Notes: generated by a model from the sequence alone, not told the origin. A stretch of 25,089 nucleotides of DNA from Alphaproteobacteria bacterium (GCA_030037055.1 JASHRZ010000457.1:1-25089); one strand, 5' to 3'; positions 16,360 to 23,908 are shown, counted from the first letter of the stretch. Translations and numbers: made by a program.

Positions 16360-17703
16360 CTAATAGACTGTGAGATCGGCGTTGGGCCAGGGGAGCGGCC
16401 CGTCGCCCGCGAGCGGCGGCGCCTCGCGGCGGATCTTGTGCCGCAGCCGGCGCTCCACTCGCGGCAGCAGGCGCGGCAGCAGCCGGCGCGCGCGCCGCAT
16501 TTGCCGGAGCGCCACCGCTGGATTGACGAGATGCGAAACCGGCGGTTTCTGCCCCATCGCCTGCAGCACGCGGCCGAGCGGCAGCTCCATCCGGTCTTGC
16601 AGCTCGACCATCATCGCCAGCAGCTCGGCGCCCTCGCTCAGCAGCGGCCCGAAGCCGTAGCGCGGCTGCATCGTGCCGATGATGTAGAGATGCCGATAGG
16701 CCGGCAGCAGCGCCCCGCCATAGACATGGGCGAGTCCGCCCGTCACCGGCACCAGCCCCTTCGGCAGGAAGGGGAAATCGACGTGATAGCCCGTGGCGCA
16801 GATCACGACGTCGTAGGCCTCGCTGGTGCCGTCGACGAAGGCGACGCGGCTGCCCTCGAAGCGGGCGACGTCCGCGCGCGGCGTGATGCGGCCGTGCTTC
16901 ACGTAATGCAGCAGCTCCGAGTTGATCGTCGGATGATGCTCGAAGATCTTGTGGTCGGGCAGCGGCAGCCCGTAGCGTCGGTAATCGCCAAACACCAGCT
17001 TGAGTGCGAAGCGCAACAGCAATCGCTGCAACGGCACCGGCAGCCACAGCGGCAGCGCCTCGACCAGCGGCTTGCCGAGGATGCTCTTGGGCAGAAACCA
17101 ATAGCCGCGTCGGAGGCTGAGGTCCGAGCGTGCGCCGACCCGCGCCGCCTCGCTTGCGATGTCGCAGGCGGAGTTGCCGCCGCCGATGACCAGCACGCGC
17201 TTTCCGGCGAGCTGCGCCGAAGCCTTGTAGTCCTTGGAATGAATGAAGGTGCCGGTGAAGGTGCCGGGGTAGTCGGGAAGGCGCTTCGACCAGTGATGGC
17301 CGTTGCACACCATCACGCCCTTGTAGACGCGCTGCTCGCCGCTGGCGAGCCCGACATCCCAAAGCTCGTCCCGGCGCGGCCGCGCCAGCACCACCTTTGT
17401 GTTGAACGCGATGGCGCCGCGCAGATCGAAATGCCGGGCATAGTCGCGGAGATAATCGATCATCTGCTGCCGGCTCGGGAAGTCCGGATAGTCCGCCGGC
17501 ATCGGGTATTCGGTGAATTCCGTCGTCTTGCGCGAAGAGATAATATGCGCGCTGGCATAAACGCCGTGATACCAATTGCCGCCGACATCGTCATCGGCCT
17601 CGAACTGGTCGTAGCCGATGCCGTGCGCCTTGAGCGCCTTGGCGACGCCGAGCCCGACCGGCCCGGCGCCGATCACCGCCATCCTGTCGCGACGATCCTC
17701 CAT
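16360..17703 (-). CDS. Flavin-containing monooxygenase (FMO / Baeyer-Villiger-like)
   Basis: 447 residues with two dinucleotide folds: GAGPVG at 12-17 for FAD and GGGNSACD at 174-181 for NADPH. Between them, at 149-159, lies F-x-G-x-x-x-H-x-x-x-Y, the FMO fingerprint; classical Baeyer-Villiger enzymes have W in place of the final Y. ICATGYH occurs late in the protein. Such enzymes insert one oxygen from O2 into soft nucleophiles, and several FMO-type members also convert ketones to esters. GGGAGGG stands close before the ATG at 17701-17703. An esterase follows after 13 bp and an SDR further on, with a divergent TetR gene upstream. This arrangement favours a ketone/ester pathway over N- or S-oxidation. 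Confidence 0.9.
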   Translation of the reverse strand: MEDRRDRMAVIGAGPVGLGVAKALKAHGIGYDQFEADDDVGGNWYHGVYASAHIISSRKTTEFTEYPMPADYPDFPSRQQMIDYLRDYARHFDLRGAIAFNTKVVLARPRRDELWDVGLASGEQRVYKGVMVCNGHHWSKRLPDYPGTFTGTFIHSKDYKASAQLAGKRVLVIGGGNSACDIASEAARVGARSDLSLRRGYWFLPKSILGKPLVEALPLWLPVPLQRLLLRFALKLVFGDYRRYGLPLPDHKIFEHHPTINSELLHYVKHGRITPRADVARFEGSRVAFVDGTSEAYDVVICATGYHVDFPFLPKGLVPVTGGLAHVYGGALLPAYRHLYIIGTMQPRYGFGPLLSEGAELLAMMVELQDRMELPLGRVLQAMGQKPPVSHLVNPAVALRQMRRARRLLPRLLPRVERRLRHKIRREAPPLAGDGPLPWPNADLTVY

Positions 17704-17749
17704 CCGCCCTCCCGCGCCGCGTGGATCGCACCAGTTTTAGGCGACCTAG

Positions 17750-17761
17750 GCAACGCGTTGC
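17750..17761. promoter_or_regulatory. 12-bp perfect palindrome, candidate TetR operator
   Basis: GCAACGCGTTGC lies between the divergent monooxygenase (start 17703) and TetR gene (start about 17826), downstream of the monooxygenase -10 box. A perfect palindrome in the shared intergenic region is the usual binding site of a TetR dimer. Assignment is by position only. Confidence 0.4.
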
Positions 17762-17786
17762 GCGTCGGCTAGGGTGGTTCGCGGCC

Positions 17787-17814
17787 ACTCTAGGGTAGGC
17801 CCCCTATTTGTCAA
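17787..17814 (-). promoter_or_regulatory. Promoter of the monooxygenase-esterase operon
   Basis: Minus strand TTGACA (17814-17809), a perfect -35 hexamer, with 16 bp to TAGAGT (17792-17787). The transcript would start near 17780, about 77 bases before the FMO ATG, and the palindrome at 17750-17761 would lie inside the early transcribed region. The -35 box overlaps the start region of the TetR transcript. Confidence 0.45.
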
Positions 17815-17825
17815 ACGGTATCTGC

Positions 17826-18488
17826 GTGAAGCGCGGTACGGCGGTGAAGACGCGGGACAGGATTTTGAAAGCGGCGCTCGGCCTGTTCAATGAGCGCGGC
17901 GAGGCCCATGTCTCGCTCGCGCAGATCGCCGGCAGGCTCGGCATCAGCGAAGGCAATCTCTGGTATCACTTCCGCGCCAAGCACGACCTCGTCTTGGCGC
18001 TCTTCGCCGAGCTCGAGGAGCGCATCGAGCGCACCCTCTCGCGCGAGCCGGCGTCGGCCGGCGCCGATCTCGCCTATTTCGGCGATTATGCGCGGCAGAG
18101 CTTCCGCGACATCTGGGAGTACCGTTTCCTTTATCGCCACCGCTTCGATCCCGACGCGGAAAGCGAGTTGGCGCAGCGCATCGCCGATCTCACCGAGCGC
18201 GCGCATCGCCGCACCGAGCGCATCCTCGCCGACATGGTGGCGCGCAGACTGCTCGCCGCCACCCCGCAGGAGATCTCCGAGCTCGCCGCCAATGCCTGGA
18301 TCATCTCGCGCTATTGGTTCGACTACTTGCAGGAGCGCCATGGCCTCGCCCGCATCACCGAGGCCGAGCTCCAGGCCGGCGTCAAACAGCTCTTCGCGCT
18401 CTACCGGCCTTATTTGACCGAGGCCGCCCGCGGCCAGATCGCCGCCGCCCACGAGACCGCGCCGAGGAAGAAGGCGGCGCGCGGCTAG
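17826..18488 (+). CDS. TetR-family transcriptional regulator
   Basis: About 220 residues. An N-terminal helix-turn-helix (TRDRILKAALGLFNERG, then SLAQIAGRLGISEGNLWYHF at about 28-48) is followed by a helical ligand/dimer domain with WEYRFLYRHRFD and a basic, alanine-rich tail. The start is not certain: GTG at 17826 or GTG at 17844 both fit, and a TTG at 17808 would also be in frame. None has a clear Shine-Dalgarno. It diverges from the monooxygenase-esterase operon and is therefore its likely repressor, responding to a small hydrophobic ligand or substrate. Confidence 0.88.
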   Translation: MKRGTAVKTRDRILKAALGLFNERGEAHVSLAQIAGRLGISEGNLWYHFRAKHDLVLALFAELEERIERTLSREPASAGADLAYFGDYARQSFRDIWEYRFLYRHRFDPDAESELAQRIADLTERAHRRTERILADMVARRLLAATPQEISELAANAWIISRYWFDYLQERHGLARITEAELQAGVKQLFALYRPYLTEAARGQIAAAHETAPRKKAARG

Positions 18489-18518
18489 TGCTCGAGATGA
18501 GACATGCCCGGGTCAGCG

Positions 18519-18620
18519 CGAGATCCTCGACGCTCCACGCCACCCTCTCCGCCCCGGGGCGCGGAAAGGACCACGGTGAGGTGGGGCGACCACAAGCTTA
18601 GGATCGTCGGTCCTAGGCTG
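18519..18620. repeat. GC-rich intergenic repeat, copy 2
   Basis: Second copy of the element at 15325-15455, same orientation, between the TetR gene and glpD. It has CGAGATCCTCGA, CCCTCTCCGCCCCGG, GAGGTGGGGCGACC and the tail TTAGGATCGTCGGTCCTAGG, whose TAGGA/TCCTA ends can pair. The function is unknown; REP-like or mobile palindromic origin is possible. Confidence 0.55.
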
Positions 18621-18704
18621 CATTGCTGCGTGCCGTCGATGCCTTCCTTTATGGCGGTACCGACCGCATAGCCAACTCCGTCGGAACGTCCCGGGGAGAT
18701 TGCG

Positions 18705-20234
18705 GTGAACGAGACCTACGACCTCGCGATCATTGGCGGCGGCATCAATGGCTGCGGCATTGCGCGCGACGCGGCGGGGCGCGGACTCTCGGTCTATTTG
18801 TGCGAGCAGTCGGATTTGGCGAGCGGCACGTCCTCGGCAGCGACCAAGCTGATCCATGGCGGATTGCGCTATCTCGAATATTACGAGTTCCGCCTGGTGC
18901 GCGAGGCGCTGAGGGAGCGCGAGTTGCTGTGGCGCCTGGCGCCGCATATCGTCTGGCCCCTGCGCTTCGTGCTGCCTTATAGCAAGCGCCTGCGTCCGCC
19001 CTGGCTGCTGCGCCTCGGGCTTTTGCTCTACGATCATCTCGGCGGGCGCAAGCTGCTGCCGGCGACCCGCACGCTCGATCTCGGCAAGGATCCGGCGGGA
19101 AGGCCGCTCAAGCCCGGGGAGTTCACGCTGGGCTTCGAATATTCCGATTGCTGGGTGGAGGATGCCCGCCTGGTCGCGCTCAACGCCCGGGACGCGATGG
19201 AGCGCGGCGCCGCCATCCGCACCCGCACCAGGCTCGTCGCGGCCGAGCGCGACGCCTCTTGCTGGCAACTGACCACTGAGGACCGGCGGCGCGGCGGCAA
19301 GGCCGCGACGATCGCCGCCCGAGTCCTGGTCAACGCCGCTGGTCCCTGGGTCGGCGAGGTGCTCGCGCTGACTGAGGGACGGAACGCGCCGGTGCATGTC
19401 CGGCTCGTCCAGGGCTCGCACATCGTGGTCCGCCGGCTCTACGAGCACGACCGCTGCTACCTCTTCCAGAACGCCGACGACCGCATCGTCTTCGTCATCC
19501 CGTTCGAAGGCGACTTCACGCTGATCGGGACCACGGACACCGACTATGTCGGCGATCCCGCTGAGGCGAAGGCGACGGCAGCGGAGATCGACTATCTCTG
19601 CCGCACAGCGAGCGCGTATTTCGCCGCCCCGGTAACGCCGGCGGACGTGGTCTGGACCTATTCCGGCGTCCGCCCGCTCTACGATGACGGGACGAGCAAG
19701 GCGCAGGCCGCGACGCGCGATTACGTGCTGGAGCTCGATCTCCGCGGCGCGCCGCTGCTGTCGATCTTCGGCGGCAAGATCACCACCTATCGGCGCCTCG
19801 CCCAGCATGCGCTCGAGAAGCTCGAGCCCTATCTGCCCGCGGCTGCGCGCGCGCGGCGCGACTGGTCGGGCCAGGTGCCGCTGCCGGGCGGCGACTTTCC
19901 GGTTCAGGGCTTCGAGGCGCTGATGGCGGAGATTGCGCGCGATTATCCCTGGCTCGACGCGCAACAGTGCCGCCGCCTTGCGCGCGCCTATGGCACCAGG
20001 GCGCGCGCGGTCCTCGGCGACGCCGCCGGCATGGAGGATCTCGGCCGCGATTTCGGTGGCGGGCTGAGCGAAGCCGAGGTGCTTTATCTCATGCGCTGCG
20101 AATGGGCAGAGGAGGCGGCCGACATCCTCTGGCGCCGCTCGAAGCTCGGCCTGCGCCTGTCGCCCGACCAAGCGGCGGCGCTCGAGACCTTCATGGCCGA
20201 GTGCCGCAGCTCTTTGGTCGCTCCCTCCGCCTGA
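18705..20234 (+). CDS. glpD: Aerobic glycerol-3-phosphate dehydrogenase
   Basis: 509 residues, the usual length for GlpD. FAD-binding GGGINGCG at 11-18, the segment GTSSAATKLIHGGLRYLE near 40-58 and VVWTYSGVRPLYDDG near 315 are family signatures. The C-terminal DAO_C domain includes LMRCEWAEEAADILWRRSKLGL. The enzyme oxidises sn-glycerol-3-phosphate to dihydroxyacetone phosphate and passes electrons to quinone at the inner face of the membrane. The start is GTG at 18705, preceded by GGGGAGA with a five-base spacer. No glpK, glpF or glpR is in the window. It converges with the SGNH hydrolase, the stop codons being four bases apart. Confidence 0.97.
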   Translation: MNETYDLAIIGGGINGCGIARDAAGRGLSVYLCEQSDLASGTSSAATKLIHGGLRYLEYYEFRLVREALRERELLWRLAPHIVWPLRFVLPYSKRLRPPWLLRLGLLLYDHLGGRKLLPATRTLDLGKDPAGRPLKPGEFTLGFEYSDCWVEDARLVALNARDAMERGAAIRTRTRLVAAERDASCWQLTTEDRRRGGKAATIAARVLVNAAGPWVGEVLALTEGRNAPVHVRLVQGSHIVVRRLYEHDRCYLFQNADDRIVFVIPFEGDFTLIGTTDTDYVGDPAEAKATAAEIDYLCRTASAYFAAPVTPADVVWTYSGVRPLYDDGTSKAQAATRDYVLELDLRGAPLLSIFGGKITTYRRLAQHALEKLEPYLPAAARARRDWSGQVPLPGGDFPVQGFEALMAEIARDYPWLDAQQCRRLARAYGTRARAVLGDAAGMEDLGRDFGGGLSEAEVLYLMRCEWAEEAADILWRRSKLGLRLSPDQAAALETFMAECRSSLVAPSA

Positions 20235-20238
20235 TCGC

Positions 20239-20826
20239 TCACGGCAGCCACTGCCGCCAGGCCGGCCATCCTTCCACCAGCTCGGCGATCAGCGCATAGC
20301 CGGCAGCGCCGGGATGGGCGCCGTCGCCGATGGCGAGCTCGAGCCGCCACAGCCCGATCGCCTTGAGCGGCGTGTAGAGATCGAGATAGGCGATGGCAAG
20401 CTCGCCGCAGAGCCTCGAGAGCGCGCGCGACAGCGCACCGATGCGCGCGTCGGCATCGTCCAGCGGCAGCGGCGGCGGACCCAGCATCAGCGTTGGATGG
20501 CGTGCCTTGGCCGCGCCGAGGATGGCGCGGGCGTTGACGAGCGAAGCTTCCTGGGCAAGCCGCGGCGCCCCGTCGTCGCGCACGCAGTCATTGCCGCCAA
20601 AGGAGAAGACGAGGCGGCCGTCAATGCCGGTGGGCAGCCGTCGCGCCGTTTCCTCGTGCCAGCGCCGGGCGATGTCGGCGCTGGTGTCGCGGCGGATGCC
20701 GAGATTGTAGGAGGTGAGGTCGTGGCCGCGCCGGCACGCGGCGGCCGTGACGCGGCCGGCCCAGCCGAGGCCGGTGGGATCGCCGGTGCCGTTGACCAGG
20801 CTGTCGCCGATGAAGCAGAGCCGCAT
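20239..20826 (-). CDS. SGNH/GDSL-family hydrolase
   Basis: 195 residues of an SGNH esterase fold. Block I is FIGDSLVNG at 5-13 with the nucleophile serine, block III is FGGNDC near 85-90, and block V is DGAHPGAAGY near the C-terminus with the catalytic Asp-x-x-His pair. Members hydrolyse small esters, thioesters or acylated sugars; no signal peptide is seen, so a cytosolic role is likely. GGAGGA lies seven bases before the ATG at 20824-20826, which is also where the family begins; the longer open frame is ignored. It is divergent from arsC (68 bp) and converges with glpD. Confidence 0.88.
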   Translation of the reverse strand: MRLCFIGDSLVNGTGDPTGLGWAGRVTAAACRRGHDLTSYNLGIRRDTSADIARRWHEETARRLPTGIDGRLVFSFGGNDCVRDDGAPRLAQEASLVNARAILGAAKARHPTLMLGPPPLPLDDADARIGALSRALSRLCGELAIAYLDLYTPLKAIGLWRLELAIGDGAHPGAAGYALIAELVEGWPAWRQWLP

Positions 20827-20829
20827 CGC

Positions 20830-20859
20830 TTGTTCCTCCGCGCCGCTCCTGCCTATCAT
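20830..20859 (+). promoter_or_regulatory. Putative arsC promoter
   Basis: TTGTTC (20830-20835), an 18-bp spacer and TATCAT (20854-20859) upstream of the arsC ATG at 20895. An imperfect hairpin (CGCCGCTCCTGC at 20841-20852 against GCAGGCGAGCGGCG at 20866-20879) spans the -10 box and could bind a regulator. Confidence 0.35.
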
Positions 20860-20894
20860 GCGCGCGCAGGCGAGCGGCGATCGAGAGAGAGGCC

Positions 20895-21236
20895 ATGAGC
20901 GTCACCATCTACCACAACCCGCGCTGCGGCAAGTCGCGCGCCACTCTGGCGCTGCTGGAGAAGAAGGGCATCCGCCCGCGCATCGTTGAGTATCTGAAGA
21001 CGCCGCCCGACAAGGCCGAGCTGAAGCGCCTGCTGCGTCTGCTCGGGATGAGGCCGCGCGAACTGCTGCGTGCGAAGGAGGCGAAGAAAGCGGGCCTCGA
21101 CAAGCCCGGCCTATCCGACGATGCGATCATCGCCGGCATGGTCAAGCATCCCATCGTCATCGAGCGACCGATCGTCGTCGCCGACGCCCGCGCCGCCCTC
21201 GGCCGCCCGCCCGAGGCGGTGCTCAAGATCCTTTAG
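20895..21236 (+). CDS. arsC: Arsenate reductase, glutaredoxin-dependent ArsC type
   Basis: 113 residues. HNPRCGKSR at 7-15 holds the catalytic cysteine C11. LLRAKE (R60 equivalent), the segment HPIVIERPIVV and the final arginine region ALGRPPEAVLKIL match the plasmid-R773/E. coli ArsC pattern by eye, so the three arginines that bind arsenate appear present. The enzyme reduces arsenate to arsenite with glutathione and glutaredoxin. No arsB, acr3 or arsR lies in the window, so export must be encoded elsewhere, or the protein serves another reductase role as in several chromosomal ArsC-like proteins. A purine-rich GAGAGAGG precedes the ATG. Confidence 0.92.
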   Translation: MSVTIYHNPRCGKSRATLALLEKKGIRPRIVEYLKTPPDKAELKRLLRLLGMRPRELLRAKEAKKAGLDKPGLSDDAIIAGMVKHPIVIERPIVVADARAALGRPPEAVLKIL

Positions 21237-21243
21237 GCGCGCG

Positions 21244-21288
21244 GCCGTCGTCGCCGACGGCGGCCCGGTCCTTGTCACGCAGGACAAG
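21244..21288. terminator. Two hairpins between convergent arsC and binding-protein genes
   Basis: GCCGTCG-TCGC-CGACGGC (21244-21261) and CTTGTC-ACGCAG-GACAAG (21271-21288) sit in the 101-bp gap between convergent genes. T-tracts are lacking, so a bidirectional terminator is likely but not certain. Confidence 0.4.
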
Positions 21289-21337
21289 AACCGCGGCTCC
21301 ACGCAGGGAAGACCGCCGCCGAAGGAGCGGTGCTCGG

Positions 21338-22543
21338 CTATTCCGACTCGATCACCTTGCCGAAGAGCTGCCAGATCTTGCCGTCGAAGCGCGCGAGCTG
21401 CATCTCGCGGATCGGGAAGAACTGCGTCGGCCCGGTGCTGACCTTGACGCCGGGCAGCAGCATCGGAAGCTGCAGGTTGAGGCTCGCCGCCTGCTTCATG
21501 ATGTTCTCGCGGGTGAGCTGGTCGCCGCATTGCTTCAGCACCTGCACCAGCCCCTGCGCCACGTTGTAGCCGTAGACGTTGAAGCCGTCCTCCAGATTGC
21601 CGTCGGGATAGTATTTCTTCATCCAGGCGAGCCAGTCGAGATAGCCCTTGTCGTTGTGCCATTGCGGATCGGTCGGGTCCTTGAAATAGAGCAGCGAGAT
21701 GACGCCGATCGATTTTTCGACCCCCGCCGGCTGCAGCACCGCCGAGACCGAAGCGGAGACCGAATTCAGCAGCTGCAGCGGCTTCCAACCGATGTCATAG
21801 GTCTTGCGGATCGCCTGCGCGGCAAATTTCGGCGTCGTAACATTGTAAAACGCGTCGGCGCCCGAAGCCTGCAGCTGGATGATCTGGGAATCGATGGTCG
21901 GGTCGGAGGTCTCGTAGGTCGCCTCCGTGACGATCATGTTGGCGGCTTTGCTTCCAAGGCCGTCCTTCAGGCCCTTGACGTAGTCCTTACCGTAGTCATC
22001 GTTTTGGTAGAGGATGGCGATTTTCGCGTTCGGCCGCTCCTGGAGGAGATACTTGGCGAAGATATGCCCCTCTGTCTGGTAAGTGGGCTGCCAGCCGATG
22101 GTCCAGGGGAAATGCTCGGGATCGCCCCATTTGGTGGCACCGGTAGCGACAAAGAGCTGCGGCACCTTGCGATCGTTCAAGTATTTCTGGATCGCCGTGT
22201 TCGTCGGCGTGCCCAACGGGCCGAAGTCGAACAGCACGCCCTCCTGCTCCACCAGCTTCCGCGTCTGCTCCACCGCCTTGGGCGGGCTATAGCTGTCGTC
22301 GAGTGACACCAGGTTGATCTTGCGCCCGTTCACCCCGCCCTGCTCGTTGATCATTGCGAAGTACGCGGCTTCCGCCTTTCCGATAGTGCCATAGGCGGAC
22401 GCGGGGCCGCTATAAGGCATGGTCTGGCCGATCTTGATCTCAGTATCGGTTACGCCCGGCCCATAGTTCTTCTGCGCCGCCGCTGGTGCGGCGAGCGCCA
22501 ACGCGGCCGCGAGCGCCGACAATGCCAACCAGTGACTTTTCAT
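21338..22543 (-). CDS. ABC transporter substrate-binding protein, branched-chain amino-acid (LivK/HAAT) type
   Basis: 401 residues. A Sec signal peptide (ALSALAAALALAAPAAAQ, about 1-24) is followed by a type-1 periplasmic binding fold: GPGVTDTEIKIGQTMPYSGPAS, then GGVNGRKINLVSLDDSYSPPKAVEQ, then ILYQNDDYGKDYVKG, and a C-terminal SPRKMQLARFDGK-like stretch. The family captures branched-chain amino acids, amides, urea or aromatic acids in the periplasm for a HAAT-type ABC importer. No permease or ATPase gene is in the window, so this is an orphan receptor; alphaproteobacteria often have many. GGGAGG lies eight bases before the ATG at 22541-22543. The ligand cannot be told. Confidence 0.93.
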   Translation of the reverse strand: MKSHWLALSALAAALALAAPAAAQKNYGPGVTDTEIKIGQTMPYSGPASAYGTIGKAEAAYFAMINEQGGVNGRKINLVSLDDSYSPPKAVEQTRKLVEQEGVLFDFGPLGTPTNTAIQKYLNDRKVPQLFVATGATKWGDPEHFPWTIGWQPTYQTEGHIFAKYLLQERPNAKIAILYQNDDYGKDYVKGLKDGLGSKAANMIVTEATYETSDPTIDSQIIQLQASGADAFYNVTTPKFAAQAIRKTYDIGWKPLQLLNSVSASVSAVLQPAGVEKSIGVISLLYFKDPTDPQWHNDKGYLDWLAWMKKYYPDGNLEDGFNVYGYNVAQGLVQVLKQCGDQLTRENIMKQAASLNLQLPMLLPGVKVSTGPTQFFPIREMQLARFDGKIWQLFGKVIESE

Positions 22544-22919
22544 GATTTGCCTCCCATGCGGTCACGCCAGCAAGGCCGCGACAACTCGACTCAACCATCG
22601 CCGACCGACCGCGGGCAGATCGTCCTACGAAGCCGGTGCCACCGTCAACACGATTGGCGAGGGGCGTGCGCGATGTTGTCCTATCGACTCCGTCTGAGGT
22701 CCCCAGGCGACGTGCCGTTCTCGTTGAATTTGGCGATCGTGCGCATGAGAACGGCTGGATCTATGTGCGCTCTCGCGTATCGAACATGCTTGCAGGGGCG
22801 GAAGCCCTCGCGACCCATCCCGTGATGGTATCGCGCAAGTAAGGTTCGCCCAGCGGGAGGTCGTTGTCGGCATGGAGCCTCGCTAGACCCCTGCGCTTCG
22901 CCCCTGCGAGACATACAGG
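22544..22919 (-). other. 376-bp region without an intact gene; possible flavoprotein remnant
   Basis: No intact frame of convincing composition. On the minus strand, around 22690-22780, a run reading IDPAVLMRTIAKFNENG resembles the segment before the FAD-binding C-terminus of fumarate-reductase/ketosteroid-dehydrogenase flavoproteins (DPxxLxxTVxxFN). It is in frame with the tail of the transpeptidase remnant and ends at a TAG a few codons later. The similarity is short and may be chance. Base composition here is less GC-rich than in the neighbouring genes. Confidence 0.25.
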
Positions 22920-23608
22920 ACGTGTCGATCGGGCCGGTGATCGCCACGGGGATGCCGTCGCGTGCGAGCGCGCCGCGGCGGACTGCGGCCCAGTCGACGC
23001 GGCCGAGCCGATCGCCGGCCGCCGCGACGATGCGCGACCAGTCCCGCCGGTCGCTTCGGCGTCATGGCGAGCCCTTCGTCGAGCGCATCGGCTCGCGCCT
23101 TTTCGGCGTGGATCTCGAGCAGCAGCCTGTCGCCCGCCTATTTCATCCGGCTTTCCTCCGGGTAACCCGCACCGGCGTCCCCAGTCCCCTGCGCGACCTC
23201 ACGGTAGAACCGATGTCCTCGGGACAAAGCTGGAGGCAGCCACGGCTGACATTGCGGCCGACGCGGTCGGACTTGTTGGTGCCGTGGATGAGGTAGCGGG
23301 GCCAGCCGAGCCGCAGCTCAAACGCGCCAGCGGGTTGTCGCGGCCTGCCGGCACGAGCGGCGGAAGGTCCGGCCGTTCGGCGCGGATCGAAGCGGGCGGG
23401 ACCAGGCGGGGTCGGCCAATTTGGCGACGATTCGCATCTCGCCCGCCGGGGAGTCCTTGCTGGCGATGCCGCTGGGGAAGGTCTCGACCCTGTCGCCGCC
23501 CGGCGGAAAACAGGACAGCCGCCGCCGCGCCGGCGCCACTTGCTCGGCGAAGAGCGCGCCCAGCCGCAGCCGGACGTGCTCCCGGCGCCGGCTACCCCGC
23601 CGTCTCAT
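22920..23608 (-). pseudogene. L,D-transpeptidase (YkuD/ErfK family), heavily mutated
   Basis: Reading across frames gives an ErfK-type enzyme: CFPPGGDRVETFPSGIAS, RIVAKLADPAW, VPAGRDNPL, LRLGWPRYLIHGTNKSD, NVSRGCLQL (active cysteine codon 23236-23238), PEDI, GTPVRVT, AGDRLLLEIHAEKARADA, and a C-terminal VDWAAVRRG with DGIPVAITG. I place frameshifts near 23395, 23324, 23211, in GGGG 23179-23182, near 23160 and near 23047. There is also a TAG (23138-23140) where MKW is expected. The ATG at 23606-23608 has a good GGAGGA. However, signal peptide and LysM-like region are missing, so a deletion removed the N-terminus. The family cross-links peptidoglycan or attaches lipoproteins to it. It follows the Lpp-like lipoprotein gene. 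Confidence 0.85.
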
Positions 23609-23647
23609 CGCTGAGTCCTCCGGCGATCCTTTGCCGGCGAATGGCGT

Positions 23648-23908
23648 TTATTTCTGCAGGCTGCGATTGTACATCTGGTCAGCGCGCTGATTGGCCGCCT
23701 GCGCCTCCTGCTCGGCCTCTTGCGCGGTCTGCAGCGCCTGCTGTGCGGTCTGCAGCGCCTTCTCGGCTTCGGTCTTGCTCTGATTGGCAGTCGCGACCGC
23801 CGAGGACGCTTCGCTGGTCGCCGCCGGCGTCTGGCTGGCGCATGCGGCCAGCAACAGCGGCGCGGCGAGGAGCAGGAACGAAGCGCTACGCAAAATTTCC
23901 TTTCGCAT
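23648..23908 (-). CDS. Lpp/OprI-like alanine-zipper lipoprotein
   Basis: 86 residues. A lipoprotein signal with lipobox LAAC at 20-23 gives a mature part of 64 residues. This starts with a short Ala/Ser/Thr linker and continues as a heptad-like Ala/Gln/Glu-rich helix (about 40-80, with AEKALQTAQQALQTAQEAEQ), as in Lpp and OprI trimers. The last residue is lysine (SLQK), the residue through which Lpp is bound to peptidoglycan by L,D-transpeptidases. This suggests an outer-membrane anchor to the wall. GGGAGG precedes the ATG at 23906-23908. The gene just downstream is the ruined L,D-transpeptidase, its natural partner, so attachment would need another enzyme. Confidence 0.87.
   Translation of the reverse strand: MRKEILRSASFLLLAAPLLLAACASQTPAATSEASSAVATANQSKTEAEKALQTAQQALQTAQEAEQEAQAANQRADQMYNRSLQK

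Noticed and set aside
16345..17772. 475-codon plus-strand frame opposite the FMO
   Set aside because: Shadow of the monooxygenase, whose motifs are unmistakable on the minus strand.
18513..20171. 552-codon minus-strand frame opposite glpD
   Set aside because: Shadow of glpD; it even runs through the intergenic repeat.
20895..21236. Arsenic-resistance operon
   Set aside because: Only arsC is present; flanking genes are an SGNH hydrolase and an ABC binding protein, with no regulator or efflux gene.
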